DNA of 64,000 nucleotides from Oscillospiraceae bacterium (GTDB lineage Bacteria; Bacillota; Clostridia; Oscillospirales; Ruminococcaceae), in contig JAGALZ010000013.1 in assembly GCA_017848055.1 (NCBI GenBank), positions 35,103 through 99,102 of the forward strand, read 5' to 3'. The translations under genes and the position numbers were made by a program. The notes under the pieces were generated by a model. That model made no database searches. It had not been told where the DNA came from and saw only the letters and a program-made list of their open reading frames with translations. This document shows, piece by piece, positions 51,997 through 60,116 of this stretch; positions within the stretch are counted from its first letter, which is position 1; every line of letters starts with the position of its first letter.

Positions 51997-52693
51997 TTTC
52001 TATAATTATCTGGTTGAAAATTATAAAAGGATATGCTATAATATCAGTGAAGCAAAGGCCAAATTCAGAAGCGATAATGACGAAGTAAAGCTTATGGGCG
52101 TCACAAAGACCGTCGCACCTGAAATTGTCAATGCTTCTGTAGATTTGGGTATTAACCTGCTTGGTGAAAACCGTGTCCAGGAGTTTTTGTCAAAGAAAGA
52201 TTTATATAGCAAAAATGCCGATGTCCATATCATCGGTCATCTTCAGACTAACAAAGTAAAATACATAATAAATGAGGTAAGTATGATTCAGTCGGTCGAT
52301 AGCTTGAAGCTTGCCGGTGAAATCAATAAGCTTGCCTTGAAGAATAATCTCGTTATGGACGTGCTTTGTGAGGTCAATATAGGAGATGAGGCTTCAAAAA
52401 GCGGAGTCAGCACTCTGCTGCTCGATGAGCTTTTAGAGCAGATGTCAGGTATGGAGGGCTTAAGACTCAGAGGTCTTATGACTATACCGCCTGTCGGATG
52501 CGGTGAAGCGGTTTTCGACAAAATGCACGGGATTTACCTTGAGAGAAAATCAAAATACGGCGAGTGCTTTGATACACTTTCAATGGGTATGTCAGGGGAC
52601 TATGAGCTTGCGGTTAAACACGGCTCAACGCTCGTAAGATTAGGAACAGCGCTCTACGGAGCAAGGAAATATATAAATACGGAGGAGAAATAA
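51968..52693 (+). CDS. yggS: YggS/YlmE family pyridoxal phosphate homeostasis protein
   Basis: A 241-residue alanine-racemase-fold protein without a C-terminal domain. LMGVTKTVAPE holds the PLP-binding Lys, INLLGENRVQEFLSK, HIIGHLQTNKVKYI, IQSVDSLKLAGEI, LCEVNIGDEASKSGV, LSMGMSGDYELAVKHGSTLVRLGTALYG complete the family. It keeps PLP levels balanced. The frame opens seven codons earlier, but TTG six bases after GGAGGG gives the best start. In Firmicutes it stands before sepF, as here. Confidence 0.92.
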   Translation: MENVEAKQPDFYNYLVENYKRICYNISEAKAKFRSDNDEVKLMGVTKTVAPEIVNASVDLGINLLGENRVQEFLSKKDLYSKNADVHIIGHLQTNKVKYIINEVSMIQSVDSLKLAGEINKLALKNNLVMDVLCEVNIGDEASKSGVSTLLLDELLEQMSGMEGLRLRGLMTIPPVGCGEAVFDKMHGIYLERKSKYGECFDTLSMGMSGDYELAVKHGSTLVRLGTALYGARKYINTEEK

Positions 52694-52694
52694 A

Positions 52695-53111
52695 ATGAGT
52701 GTTTTAAACGGACTTAAGAGCATGTTTGTTGGTGCTGATGAGGAAACAGAAGTAGAAGAAACATACAACACAAACGAAACAGTAAGTTCTTCAAGAGATG
52801 CAAAGAACAGAGAGGTTAAGATTGCTGCAACAACTACTCTCCAGATTGTTCTTGCAAGACCTACAGATTTTTCTGAGGTTAAGTCAATCGGTGATGACCT
52901 TAACGACCAGAAGACCGTTCTTCTTAACCTTGAAACAGTAAAGGGCGAGGATGCAAAGAGAATTCTTGACTTCCTTTCCGGTGTAGCTTATGCAAACGGT
53001 GCTGATATCAAGATGATGGCTCAGAAGACCTTCGCTATTATGCCAAAGAATGTAGGCTTCCAGGGCGTTGACCTTATGAGCGAGCTGGAGAATAACGGCT
53101 ATAGCTTCTAG
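52695..53111 (+). CDS. sepF: Cell division protein SepF
   Basis: A 138-residue protein with a short acidic N-terminal membrane-binding region, a variable linker, and the SepF core (IVLARPTDFSEVKSIGDDLNDQKTVLLNLETV, AKRILDFLSGVAYANGADIKMMAQKTFAIMPKNV). SepF binds FtsZ and aligns its filaments at the septum. It starts one base after yggS, with GGAGGAG in front. Confidence 0.95.
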   Translation: MSVLNGLKSMFVGADEETEVEETYNTNETVSSSRDAKNREVKIAATTTLQIVLARPTDFSEVKSIGDDLNDQKTVLLNLETVKGEDAKRILDFLSGVAYANGADIKMMAQKTFAIMPKNVGFQGVDLMSELENNGYSF

Positions 53112-53112
53112 G

Positions 53113-53898
53113 ATGAATAACGATTTCGGCTTTTTGCCGAATTTGTCTGACGAGGATAAGCTTTTTATCCGTAATATTGAAGAGTGGGTAGATTTAGCAA
53201 GTGAAAAATTCAAGCGTAAGTTTACTCACTTTCTTACTGAAAAGCAGTGCGATATCGCCACCGCTGTAATGAACAGCATGGGATATAAGGCATACGGCCT
53301 GTGCGGAGGATGGGACAACGCTAAACGCAGAGTCCTCGGTATCTGGAATGAATATGACGTTCCGGATGTGGACGAGTTCCCGATAGCATCGTATACATTT
53401 AAGTATCCAAAAGCTTATAAGCTGTCACACAGGGATTTTCTCGGTGCTTTTGTGTCGCTTAATATAAAGCGTGAATGCGTCGGAGATATTCTCGTAAACG
53501 ACGGGATAGCTGTTGCCTTTTTTGAGAAAAGCGTTGGTGCTAATATTGATAGCGAGCTTTTCAAAATAGGCAGAGTCGGTGTCGATGTTACTAAGGGCTG
53601 CGAGATTATTTCTCAGATGGATGTCAGCGACAAGTTTACCGAAATCTCGGGAACGGTCGCTTCACTTCGTCTTGATTGTGTACTGTCGTTGGCACTGAAT
53701 TGTTCAAGAAGCAAGGTTGTGCCTCTAATCGCCGCTAAAAAAGTCTGCGTCAATAATTTTGAAAGACTTTGCGGAGACTATATTATGCACGAGAAAGATG
53801 TGTTTTCCGTTAAAGGCTTCGGCAAGTTTGTCTTGTCGCAAATAAGCGGAAAATCACGTAAGGACAGAATTTTTATTACAGTTTCAAAATACATATAG
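53113..53898 (+). CDS. ylmH: YlmH family S4-domain RNA-binding protein
   Basis: A 261-residue protein with an N-terminal domain containing FTHFLTEKQCDIATAVMNSMGYKAYGLCGGWDNAKRRVLGIW and a C-terminal S4 domain (about 185-245, SLRLDCVLSLALNCSRSKVVPLIAAKKVCVN). YlmH binds stalled ribosomes or rRNA in the RqcH-type quality-control context in Bacillus. It normally follows ylmG; here it follows sepF directly (1 nt gap). Confidence 0.92.
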   Translation: MNNDFGFLPNLSDEDKLFIRNIEEWVDLASEKFKRKFTHFLTEKQCDIATAVMNSMGYKAYGLCGGWDNAKRRVLGIWNEYDVPDVDEFPIASYTFKYPKAYKLSHRDFLGAFVSLNIKRECVGDILVNDGIAVAFFEKSVGANIDSELFKIGRVGVDVTKGCEIISQMDVSDKFTEISGTVASLRLDCVLSLALNCSRSKVVPLIAAKKVCVNNFERLCGDYIMHEKDVFSVKGFGKFVLSQISGKSRKDRIFITVSKYI

Positions 53899-53910
53899 GA
53901 GGCAGAAAAT

Positions 53911-54729
53911 ATGCTTACGCCAAACGAAATCAGAGAAAAAAGAAGAAATTTTGAGAAGGGTACCTTCGGTTATAAGACCGACGAAGTTGATGCATTCCTT
54001 GACGAAATTGCTGACGACTATGAGGTGCTCTATAACAATAACGAAGAGAGCGAAGATAAGATTATAAAGCTCGTTGAAAAGATTAACGAGTACCGTGAAG
54101 ACGAGGATGCTATCAAGCTTGCACTTCTTTCTGCGCAGAAGGAAAGCAAGAAGATTCTTGCCGAGGCTAATGCAAAGTCTGAGCAGATGCTTGCTGAGGC
54201 TTCCGCTAAGTCCGAAGAGGTAGCACGTCAGAGCGAAATCGAGTGCGAAAAGATTATCAATGAGCACAAGGAGCGTTGTGCAAAGCTTATTAAGGAAAAT
54301 ACTGAGGCAACCGAAAAGAAGATTGCAGCAGTAAAGGCCGAGTATGAGCTGCAGAGTCAGCGTCTTGCAGACGTAAAGCGTGAAGTGGCTCAGTTCAAGG
54401 CTGCCCTTACACAGATTTTCAACAAGCAGCTTGCACTTGTAAATGAGCTTCCTGACGAAAACGAAGAGCTCGTAGTAAGAAATGCAGAGCCGGAAGTTGT
54501 AATTAACGGCGACGATGATGTTCCTTTCCTTGAAGAAATGCTTGAAGAAGTTACTGAAGAAGCTGTTGCTACTGAAGAACCGGTTATCGAAGAGGCTGTA
54601 GTTGTAGGCGAAACACCTGTAGACGAAGAAGCTCCTGCCAAGGAAATTGCAGCTCTCAAGGATGAAACTGTATTCTCTGAGAAGCGTGAGGTTAAGTTTT
54701 CTGACCTCAGATTTGGAAAAAGAAATTAA
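53911..54729 (+). CDS. divIVA: DivIVA family cell-pole/division protein
   Basis: A 272-residue coiled-coil protein. The N-terminal LTPNEIREKRRNFEKGTFGYKTDEVDAFLDEIADDYEVLY is the membrane-curvature-sensing DivIVA domain; residues about 40-180 are coiled coil rich in Ala, Lys and Glu; the C-terminal 90 residues are acidic and variable. DivIVA marks poles and septa and recruits partners. It ends the yggS-sepF-ylmH-divIVA set. Confidence 0.93.
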   Translation: MLTPNEIREKRRNFEKGTFGYKTDEVDAFLDEIADDYEVLYNNNEESEDKIIKLVEKINEYREDEDAIKLALLSAQKESKKILAEANAKSEQMLAEASAKSEEVARQSEIECEKIINEHKERCAKLIKENTEATEKKIAAVKAEYELQSQRLADVKREVAQFKAALTQIFNKQLALVNELPDENEELVVRNAEPEVVINGDDDVPFLEEMLEEVTEEAVATEEPVIEEAVVVGETPVDEEAPAKEIAALKDETVFSEKREVKFSDLRFGKRN

Positions 54730-54740
54730 ACAGTAATTTT

Positions 54741-54773
54741 ATAAGTTGTCATTTTAACAGAGTGGCAACTTAT
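54741..54773 (+). terminator. Weak terminator-like hairpin before lspA
   Basis: An 11-bp stem with one G-U pair (54741-54751 with 54763-54773), but without a T run after it. It may attenuate read-through from divIVA into lspA. No separate lspA promoter was seen. Confidence 0.45.
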
Positions 54774-54789
54774 TTAATGCGGAGGTAAA

Positions 54790-55323
54790 ATGGTTTTAAT
54801 TACACTTGCATTAGCTGCCTTTCTTATCATACTTGACCAGGTAACAAAGCTGCTTATCGTAAAGAACTTTGATATCGGTGAAATCAAGGAGATTATCTCG
54901 ATAGGTAGCCAGAAAATATTTTCAATTACTCATGTCAGAAACTCCGGTGCCGCATGGAGTATTATGGAGGGTAAAACAATTATCCTCATAATTTTCCCGA
55001 TAATTATTGTCGGCATAATTCTGTTTTTGCTCTTTAAAGGTAAAATCACCGGCAAGCTTGAGTGCATCTCCTATTCGCTTATTATCGCAGGGGGTATAGG
55101 AAACCTCATCGACAGAATAAGACTCAACGAGGTTATCGACTTCATTAAGTGGGAGGTTTTCAGCTTCCCGGTGTTCAATGTCGCTGATATTTGTATCGTT
55201 GTAGGTGCTATTTTGGCGTGTGTATGCTATATCTTCTTTTCAGAGGATAACATCAAGGATAAGAAAGAAGCCGTAACTGCAGTATCTGGCAATTCAGATA
55301 AAACGGAAAGTACAGATGAGTAG
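54790..55323 (+). CDS. lspA: Lipoprotein signal peptidase
   Basis: A 177-residue four-helix membrane aspartic protease. LDQVTKLLIVKNF near the N-terminus, ITHVRNSGAAWSIMEG, GGIGNLIDRIRLNEVIDFI (catalytic Asp) and FPVFNVADICIVVGAIL (second Asp) are the family motifs. It cleaves signal peptides of the lipoproteins of which several are encoded here. A hydrophilic C-terminal tail of about 30 residues is longer than usual. Its end overlaps rluD by 8 nt. Confidence 0.95.
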   Translation: MVLITLALAAFLIILDQVTKLLIVKNFDIGEIKEIISIGSQKIFSITHVRNSGAAWSIMEGKTIILIIFPIIIVGIILFLLFKGKITGKLECISYSLIIAGGIGNLIDRIRLNEVIDFIKWEVFSFPVFNVADICIVVGAILACVCYIFFSEDNIKDKKEAVTAVSGNSDKTESTDE

Positions 55324-56227
55324 CTATTTAGTTAATGAAAATCAGATAGGCATAAGAATCGATGTTTTCGTAAGCGAATGCTGTGAGGTCACGAGAAATG
55401 CCGCACAGAAGCTTGTCGAAAATGAAAACGTGTCAGTAAGCGGTAAAGCAGTTGCCAAGAATTATAAGCTTAGAGCAGGGGACATTGTTGATGTAACTAT
55501 CCCGCCGCCTCAGGAGCTTGAAGCCGTTCCGCAGAATATTCCGATAGATATTGTTTATGAGGATGACTGCCTTCTTGTTGTCAACAAACCAAAAGGTATG
55601 GTCGTTCATCCAGCCGCAGGAAATCCCGACGGTACGCTGGTAAATGCACTTATGTACCATTGTGCAGGAAGATTATCCAGCATAAACGGCGTTATCCGTC
55701 CCGGAATTGTCCATAGAATCGATAAAAACACAAGCGGACTTCTTATGGTTGCTAAAACTGATGAAGCACATAATTTCCTTGCTGAGCAGATTAAAGAGCA
55801 TAGCTTTAAAAGAGAGTATGTTGCTGTAATCTGTGGCAGATTCAAGGAACAATTCGGTACTATTGATGCTCCTATCGGTCGCCATCCCATTGACAGAAAG
55901 AAGATGTGCGTTACTGATAAAAACTCAAAGCACGCAGTCACTCACTATGAAACAATAGAAGAGTACCCTAAGTATTCGCTCGTTAAATTCAGACTTGAAA
56001 CGGGCAGGACACACCAGATAAGAGTTCACTGTGCTCATTTCGGGCATCCGATACTCGGTGATGATGTGTATGGAAAGCCGATAAAGGACTTTGAGGGTCA
56101 ATGCCTGCATGCCAAAAAGCTCGGCTTTATTCATCCCAAAACAAACGAGCTTATGGAGTTTGATAGCGAGATTCCGCAGTATTTTAAAAAGATTTTAAGT
56201 AAACTCAGAGATGATAAAAGTGTTTAA
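55316..56227 (+). CDS. rluD: RluD-type 23S rRNA pseudouridine synthase
   Basis: A 303-residue RluA-family enzyme. An N-terminal S4 domain (about 10-70, RIDVFVSECCEVTRNAAQKLVENENVSVSG) precedes the catalytic domain with VHRIDKNTSGLLMVAKT (catalytic Asp in HRxDxxTSG), LVKFRLETGRTHQIRVHCAHFGHPILGDDVYG. RluD modifies helix 69 of 23S rRNA in E. coli; the Firmicutes target may differ. Gene order lspA-rluD is classical. Confidence 0.93.
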   Translation: MSSYLVNENQIGIRIDVFVSECCEVTRNAAQKLVENENVSVSGKAVAKNYKLRAGDIVDVTIPPPQELEAVPQNIPIDIVYEDDCLLVVNKPKGMVVHPAAGNPDGTLVNALMYHCAGRLSSINGVIRPGIVHRIDKNTSGLLMVAKTDEAHNFLAEQIKEHSFKREYVAVICGRFKEQFGTIDAPIGRHPIDRKKMCVTDKNSKHAVTHYETIEEYPKYSLVKFRLETGRTHQIRVHCAHFGHPILGDDVYGKPIKDFEGQCLHAKKLGFIHPKTNELMEFDSEIPQYFKKILSKLRDDKSV

Positions 56228-57053
56228 AGATATAAAGAATATTATTATTTTGTCTGATATGGACGGAACATTTCTGCCGTCATCGAAAATTGCAAGTGAG
56301 AAAAACCTCAAAGCGGTTGAAGACTTTCAAAATGCAGGTGGCAGATTTTCTATTGCTACTGGCAGAGCACTTCAAGCCTCACAGATTTATTTTGATACAA
56401 TTAAAGTAAATTTCCCTGCAATTTTGTGTAACGGCGGACTGTGCTATGATATAAATTCAAAGGAGAATATCGCAAGCGTCTATCTTCCGCGTTTTGCCTT
56501 TGATATTACTGATATAATCCTAAAAGACAATCCCGATGTCGGATGCGAGGTCGTGCTGCTGGATGAGCTGTATGTTCCTCAGATGAACGAAAAGGAAAAA
56601 GAGCATAACGAGATATGTAAAATTACGCCCGTAATTGCTCCGCTTTCTAAAACCCCAGAAAACTGGTATAAAGTTCTATTTGCCGACGAAAGCGAAAGAA
56701 TTGATAAACTTGAAGAATACGTCGAAAAAATGAACTTTGAGGGAGTGGACTTTGTCAGGTCAAGTGCCCACTACCTTGAAATACTGCCAAAGAACATCTC
56801 AAAAGGCTCAGCCGTGAAGCTCCTGAAGGAAAAATACGGCGGCAAAAACATACGGCTTGTGTGCGTAGGGGATTATTACAATGACCTTGAAATGCTTAAG
56901 GCGGCAGATGTCGCAGTCTGCCCGTCAAATGCTGTCGACGAGGTCAAAAAGGTTTGTGATTTAGTTCTCGATTGTTCCTGTGAAGAGGATGCAATCGCTG
57001 AGCTTATCAATATAATTTTCAGAAACACCAAACAATATAATTTGGAGGTATAA
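56211..57053 (+). CDS. Cof-type HAD phosphatase
   Basis: A 280-residue HAD superfamily protein of the Cof/YidA subgroup. Motif I is LSDMDGTFLPS (Asp16 and Asp18 as nucleophile and acid/base), the C2 cap lies in the middle, and SKGSAVKLLKEKYG with VGDYYNDLEMLKAADVAVCPSNA forms motifs III and IV. It acts on sugar phosphates or related molecules; the substrate is unknown. It overlaps rluD by 17 nt, so it belongs to the same operon. Confidence 0.88.
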   Translation: MIKVFKDIKNIIILSDMDGTFLPSSKIASEKNLKAVEDFQNAGGRFSIATGRALQASQIYFDTIKVNFPAILCNGGLCYDINSKENIASVYLPRFAFDITDIILKDNPDVGCEVVLLDELYVPQMNEKEKEHNEICKITPVIAPLSKTPENWYKVLFADESERIDKLEEYVEKMNFEGVDFVRSSAHYLEILPKNISKGSAVKLLKEKYGGKNIRLVCVGDYYNDLEMLKAADVAVCPSNAVDEVKKVCDLVLDCSCEEDAIAELINIIFRNTKQYNLEV

Positions 57054-57055
57054 AC

Positions 57056-57895
57056 ATGGACGAAACATTAAGAAAGCAGCTGCAGATAACTGCCTGCAAG
57101 GTTCGTATGGGAATCATTGAAGGTGTCTTCAATGCAAAGTCAGGACATCCGGGAGGCTCACTCTCAATAGCTGATACCCTTACTTACCTTTACAACGCAA
57201 AGATGAACGTTTACCCTGACAAGCCTGACCTTGAGGACAGAGACAGATTTGTTCTTTCAAAGGGACATACTGCTCCGGCACTCTACTCAGTGCTCGCAAA
57301 CAAGGGCTTTTTCAGCACTGAGGAGCTTAAGAGCCTGCGTCATATCGGCGCACTCCTCCAGGGACACCCTTGTATCCACATTCCAGGTGTTGATATGTCC
57401 TCCGGTTCTCTCGGACAGGGAATATCGGTAGCTTGCGGTATGGCTCTTTCAGGTAAGATTTCAAACGAAACCTATAAGGTTTACACAGTCCTCGGCGATG
57501 GCGAAATCCAGGAAGGTCAGGTATGGGAGGCAGCAATGTTCGCCGCACACTATAAGCTTGATAATCTTGTTGCAATCGTTGATAATAACGGACTTCAGAT
57601 TGACGGTAATGTTAGCGATGTTATGTCACCATACCCAATTGTAGACAAGTTCAAGGCATTCGGCTGGCACGTTATCGAGATGGATGCACATGATTTCGAT
57701 TCTATCGAAAAGGCATTCAATGAGGCTGAAACTATTGTAAATCAGCCTGTAGCAATCATTCAGAAGAGTGTCAAGGGTAAGGGCGTTTCCTTTATGGAAA
57801 ACCAGTGCTCATGGCACGGAACAGCTCCAAATGCAGAGCAGTACGCTCAGGCAATGGCAGAGCTTGAAGAAACACTTAAGAGCTTGGAGGGTTAA
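57056..57895 (+). CDS. Transketolase, N-terminal subunit
   Basis: A 279-residue protein with the thiamine-binding half of transketolase. SGHPGGSLSIADTLTYLY, RFVLSKGHTAPALYSVLA, GSLGQGISVACGMAL and the ThDP motif GDGEIQEGQVWEAAMFAAHYKLDNLVAIVDNNG are intact. Many Clostridia encode transketolase as two proteins; the other half follows after 4 nt. The enzyme shuttles two-carbon units in the non-oxidative pentose phosphate pathway. GGAGGT precedes the ATG. Confidence 0.95.
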   Translation: MDETLRKQLQITACKVRMGIIEGVFNAKSGHPGGSLSIADTLTYLYNAKMNVYPDKPDLEDRDRFVLSKGHTAPALYSVLANKGFFSTEELKSLRHIGALLQGHPCIHIPGVDMSSGSLGQGISVACGMALSGKISNETYKVYTVLGDGEIQEGQVWEAAMFAAHYKLDNLVAIVDNNGLQIDGNVSDVMSPYPIVDKFKAFGWHVIEMDAHDFDSIEKAFNEAETIVNQPVAIIQKSVKGKGVSFMENQCSWHGTAPNAEQYAQAMAELEETLKSLEG

Positions 57896-57899
57896 TACA

Positions 57900-58844
57900 A
57901 TGGCAGACGTAATTAAGAAGGCAACCAGAGAAAGCTACGGCGAAGCACTCGCAGAGCTTGGCGATAAGTATGAAAACCTCTATGTTCTCGATGCTGACCT
58001 CGCAGCAGCAACCAAGACAGGTATTTTTAAGAAGAAGTACCCTGACAGATTTTTCGACTGCGGTATCGCAGAAGCAAATATGATGGGCGTTGCGGCAGGT
58101 CTTGCAGCAACAGGTAAGATTCCTTTTGCATCTTCCTTTGCAATGTTCGCAGCAGGCAGAGCATTTGAAATCGTAAGAAACTCTATCGGCTACCCACACC
58201 TCAACGTTAAGATTGGTGCAACTCACGCTGGTATTTCCGTAGGCGAAGACGGCGCTACACACCAGTGTAACGAAGATATCGCTCTTATGAGAACTATTCC
58301 TGGTATGGTTATCATCAACCCTGCTGATGACGTTGAAGCAAAGGCAGCTGTTGAAGCAGCTATCAACCACGTTGGTCCTGTATATATGAGATTCGGCAGA
58401 CTTGCAGCTCCTGTTTTCAATGATAAGGAAACATACAAGTTTGAGCTTGGTAAGGGAATCGAGCTTCGCGAGGGTAATGATATCACAATCGTAGCTACAG
58501 GTCTTATGGTAAATGAGGCACTCGTTGCTGCTGACGCTCTCAAGGCTGACGGAATCAATGCAAGAGTAATCAATATCCATACAATCAAGCCTATTGATAA
58601 GGACATCATCGCAAAGGCAGCTTCAGAAACAGGAACAATCGTTACTGTTGAAGAGCACAGCGTAATCGGCGGACTTGGTTCTGCAGTTTGTGACGTTGTT
58701 GCTGAAACTTGCCCATGCAAGGTTGTAAAGATTGGTGTGAACGACGTTTATGGACACTCAGGCCCGGCTGTTGACCTTCTCAAGCAGTTTGGCCTTTCCT
58801 CCGAAAACATCATCAAGACTGTTAAGGAAACACTTGGCAAGTAA
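57900..58844 (+). CDS. Transketolase, C-terminal subunit
   Basis: A 314-residue protein with the pyrimidine-binding and C-terminal domains. VLDADLAAATKTGIFKKKYPDRFFDCGIAEANMMGVAAGLA is the cofactor-side Glu motif, THAGISVGEDGATHQCNEDIALMRTIPGM the substrate-side segment, and VEEHSVIGGLGSAVCDVVAE the C-terminal part. The frame runs upstream into the N-subunit gene, but the ATG eight bases after GGAGGG is the true start. It forms a heterotetramer with the upstream product. Its strong codon bias suggests high expression. Confidence 0.95.
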   Translation: MADVIKKATRESYGEALAELGDKYENLYVLDADLAAATKTGIFKKKYPDRFFDCGIAEANMMGVAAGLAATGKIPFASSFAMFAAGRAFEIVRNSIGYPHLNVKIGATHAGISVGEDGATHQCNEDIALMRTIPGMVIINPADDVEAKAAVEAAINHVGPVYMRFGRLAAPVFNDKETYKFELGKGIELREGNDITIVATGLMVNEALVAADALKADGINARVINIHTIKPIDKDIIAKAASETGTIVTVEEHSVIGGLGSAVCDVVAETCPCKVVKIGVNDVYGHSGPAVDLLKQFGLSSENIIKTVKETLGK

Positions 58845-58856
58845 ATTTTAATTCTC

Positions 58857-58888
58857 AAGCGGTGCAGTTTTTACTGCGCCGCTTTTTT
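58857..58888 (+). terminator. Strong terminator after the transketolase genes
   Basis: A 12-bp stem with one G-U pair (58857-58868 with 58873-58884), TTTT loop and a run of Ts. It ends the long lspA-rluD-HAD-transketolase transcript. Confidence 0.92.
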
Positions 58889-58935
58889 CACGCCTTATAA
58901 TCAAAAAGAATAGTATAAATGGGGCGGTGAGATAA

Positions 58936-59568
58936 ATGAGAAGATATTACTCCAAGAAATGCAAAACAATTATGACTATTACAGCAGTGATTCTTTTCGT
59001 AATTTGTGCTGTGCTGGTCTATATCCATTTTAAGGTGAAAGAGTATACCGAGGTTATTTGCTCTTCAAATTGTCAGAAATTCGGTCAGACTATCATTAAC
59101 GAGGCAATCGAACTGTCAATGAGTAGCTGTAACTTCGATGAACTTGTAAGTGTAACGTACGACAGTAACGGAAGAATCAGCGGCATAACAGCTGATAATA
59201 TGCATATAAATATCATAACATCTCAGATTACACAGTATCTTTCTCAAAGACTTGCAGATGACAAGGATAGCAGCGTAAAAGTGCCTGCCGGTACCTTTTC
59301 CGGAATAAGCTTTTTAGGCGGTGTCGGCCCTGATGTTACTATCGATATTTTTCAGGTCGGAAGTCCCGACGTAGAGCTTGTCAGTGAGTTCGATAACAGC
59401 GGAATAAATCAGACAATTTACAGACTCTACGCAAGTGTGACACTGGAGCTGACAGCGGTCATGCCAACAGAAAGCGTAGATGTTACCGTGGAGAGAGAAA
59501 TACTTCTTGCCGAGAAGGTTATAGTCGGAGAAGTACCAATGGCAGTACTTGATTTTAACAACAAATGA
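58936..59568 (+). CDS. yunB: YunB-like sporulation protein
   Basis: A 210-residue protein with one N-terminal membrane helix (about 14-32) and an extracytoplasmic domain: NCQKFGQTIINEAIELSM, YDSNGRISGITADNMHINIITSQITQYLSQRL, VPAGTFSGISFLGGVGPDVTIDIFQVG and YRLYASVTLELTAVMPTESVDVTVEREILLAE. These match YunB, a sigma-E-controlled protein whose loss weakens spores in Bacillus subtilis. GGGGCGGTGAG precedes the ATG. The upstream region shows no sigma-A promoter; a sigma-E one was not clearly recognised either. Confidence 0.88.
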   Translation: MRRYYSKKCKTIMTITAVILFVICAVLVYIHFKVKEYTEVICSSNCQKFGQTIINEAIELSMSSCNFDELVSVTYDSNGRISGITADNMHINIITSQITQYLSQRLADDKDSSVKVPAGTFSGISFLGGVGPDVTIDIFQVGSPDVELVSEFDNSGINQTIYRLYASVTLELTAVMPTESVDVTVEREILLAEKVIVGEVPMAVLDFNNK

Positions 59569-59580
59569 TAGTCAAAGCTA

Positions 59581-59608
59581 TTGACATTTTTTATAAATAT
59601 GTTATAAT
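59581..59608 (+). promoter_or_regulatory. Sigma-A promoter of the PH-like gene
   Basis: TTGACA (59581-59586), 16-bp spacer, TATAAT (59603-59608). Confidence 0.85.
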
Positions 59609-59650
59609 AAAGATATATTGTTTAGATACGCGTTATTGGAGGTTGTAAAA

Positions 59651-60055
59651 GTGAAAAAAGAAGATTTTGATTATCTCTGGACTGATAAAAAGCGCACTAT
59701 ATTCGGCTTGCCGATTTCATTTACAAGATATTTTCTTACAAAAGAAAAGCTTATCACAAGAAAAGGATTTCTCTCAATTTCTGAGGATGAGTGTGAGCTT
59801 TACAGAGTAACTGATAAAAGACTCAAGCTTCCTTTTATGCAGAGGCTTTTCGGATGCGGAACGGTTTATGTTCATGTTAAGAACGATGCCGATTCACCCA
59901 TCAAAGAAATCAAGTCTATAAAGCTCCCGAGAAAGTTTATGAAGCTTCTCGAGGAGAACGTAAACATCCAGAGAGATAAGTACTCCATCAGAGGCAGAGA
60001 TATGGTGGGTGCAGGTCACGATGGCTGCATGGAAGACGATGTAGACGATATTTAG
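59651..60055 (+). CDS. Bacterial PH-like (YdbS/DUF304-type) domain protein
   Basis: A 134-residue soluble protein. The core, about residues 8-100, reads WTDKKRTIFGLPISFTRYFLTKEKLITRKGFLSISEDECELYRVTDKRLKLPFMQRLFGCGTVYV, the strand order of bacterial PH domains (bPH_2), followed by IKSIKLPRKFMKLLEENV and an acidic tail. No membrane helix is present, unlike most YdbS proteins. Function unknown. The frame starts 11 codons earlier; GTG with TGGAGG eight bases upstream is the better start. Confidence 0.75.
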   Translation: MKKEDFDYLWTDKKRTIFGLPISFTRYFLTKEKLITRKGFLSISEDECELYRVTDKRLKLPFMQRLFGCGTVYVHVKNDADSPIKEIKSIKLPRKFMKLLEENVNIQRDKYSIRGRDMVGAGHDGCMEDDVDDI

Positions 60056-60062
60056 TAAACAA

Positions 60063-60088
60063 TGAGCGTAGCTTTTTAGCTGCGCTCA
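60063..60088 (+). terminator. Hairpin between the PH-like and FkbM genes
   Basis: An 11-bp stem with one G-U pair (60063-60073 with 60078-60088) and TTTT loop. No T run follows, so it is likely a weak terminator or processing site. Confidence 0.5.
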
Positions 60089-60116
60089 AATAGTTTGTGC
60101 GGAAGTGAGAATCAGA

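Noticed and set aside
57876..58580. Minus-strand open frame of 234 codons opposite the transketolase C-terminal subunit
   Set aside because: A Cys-rich, low-meaning translation caused by GCA-rich codons on the real strand; no start signals.
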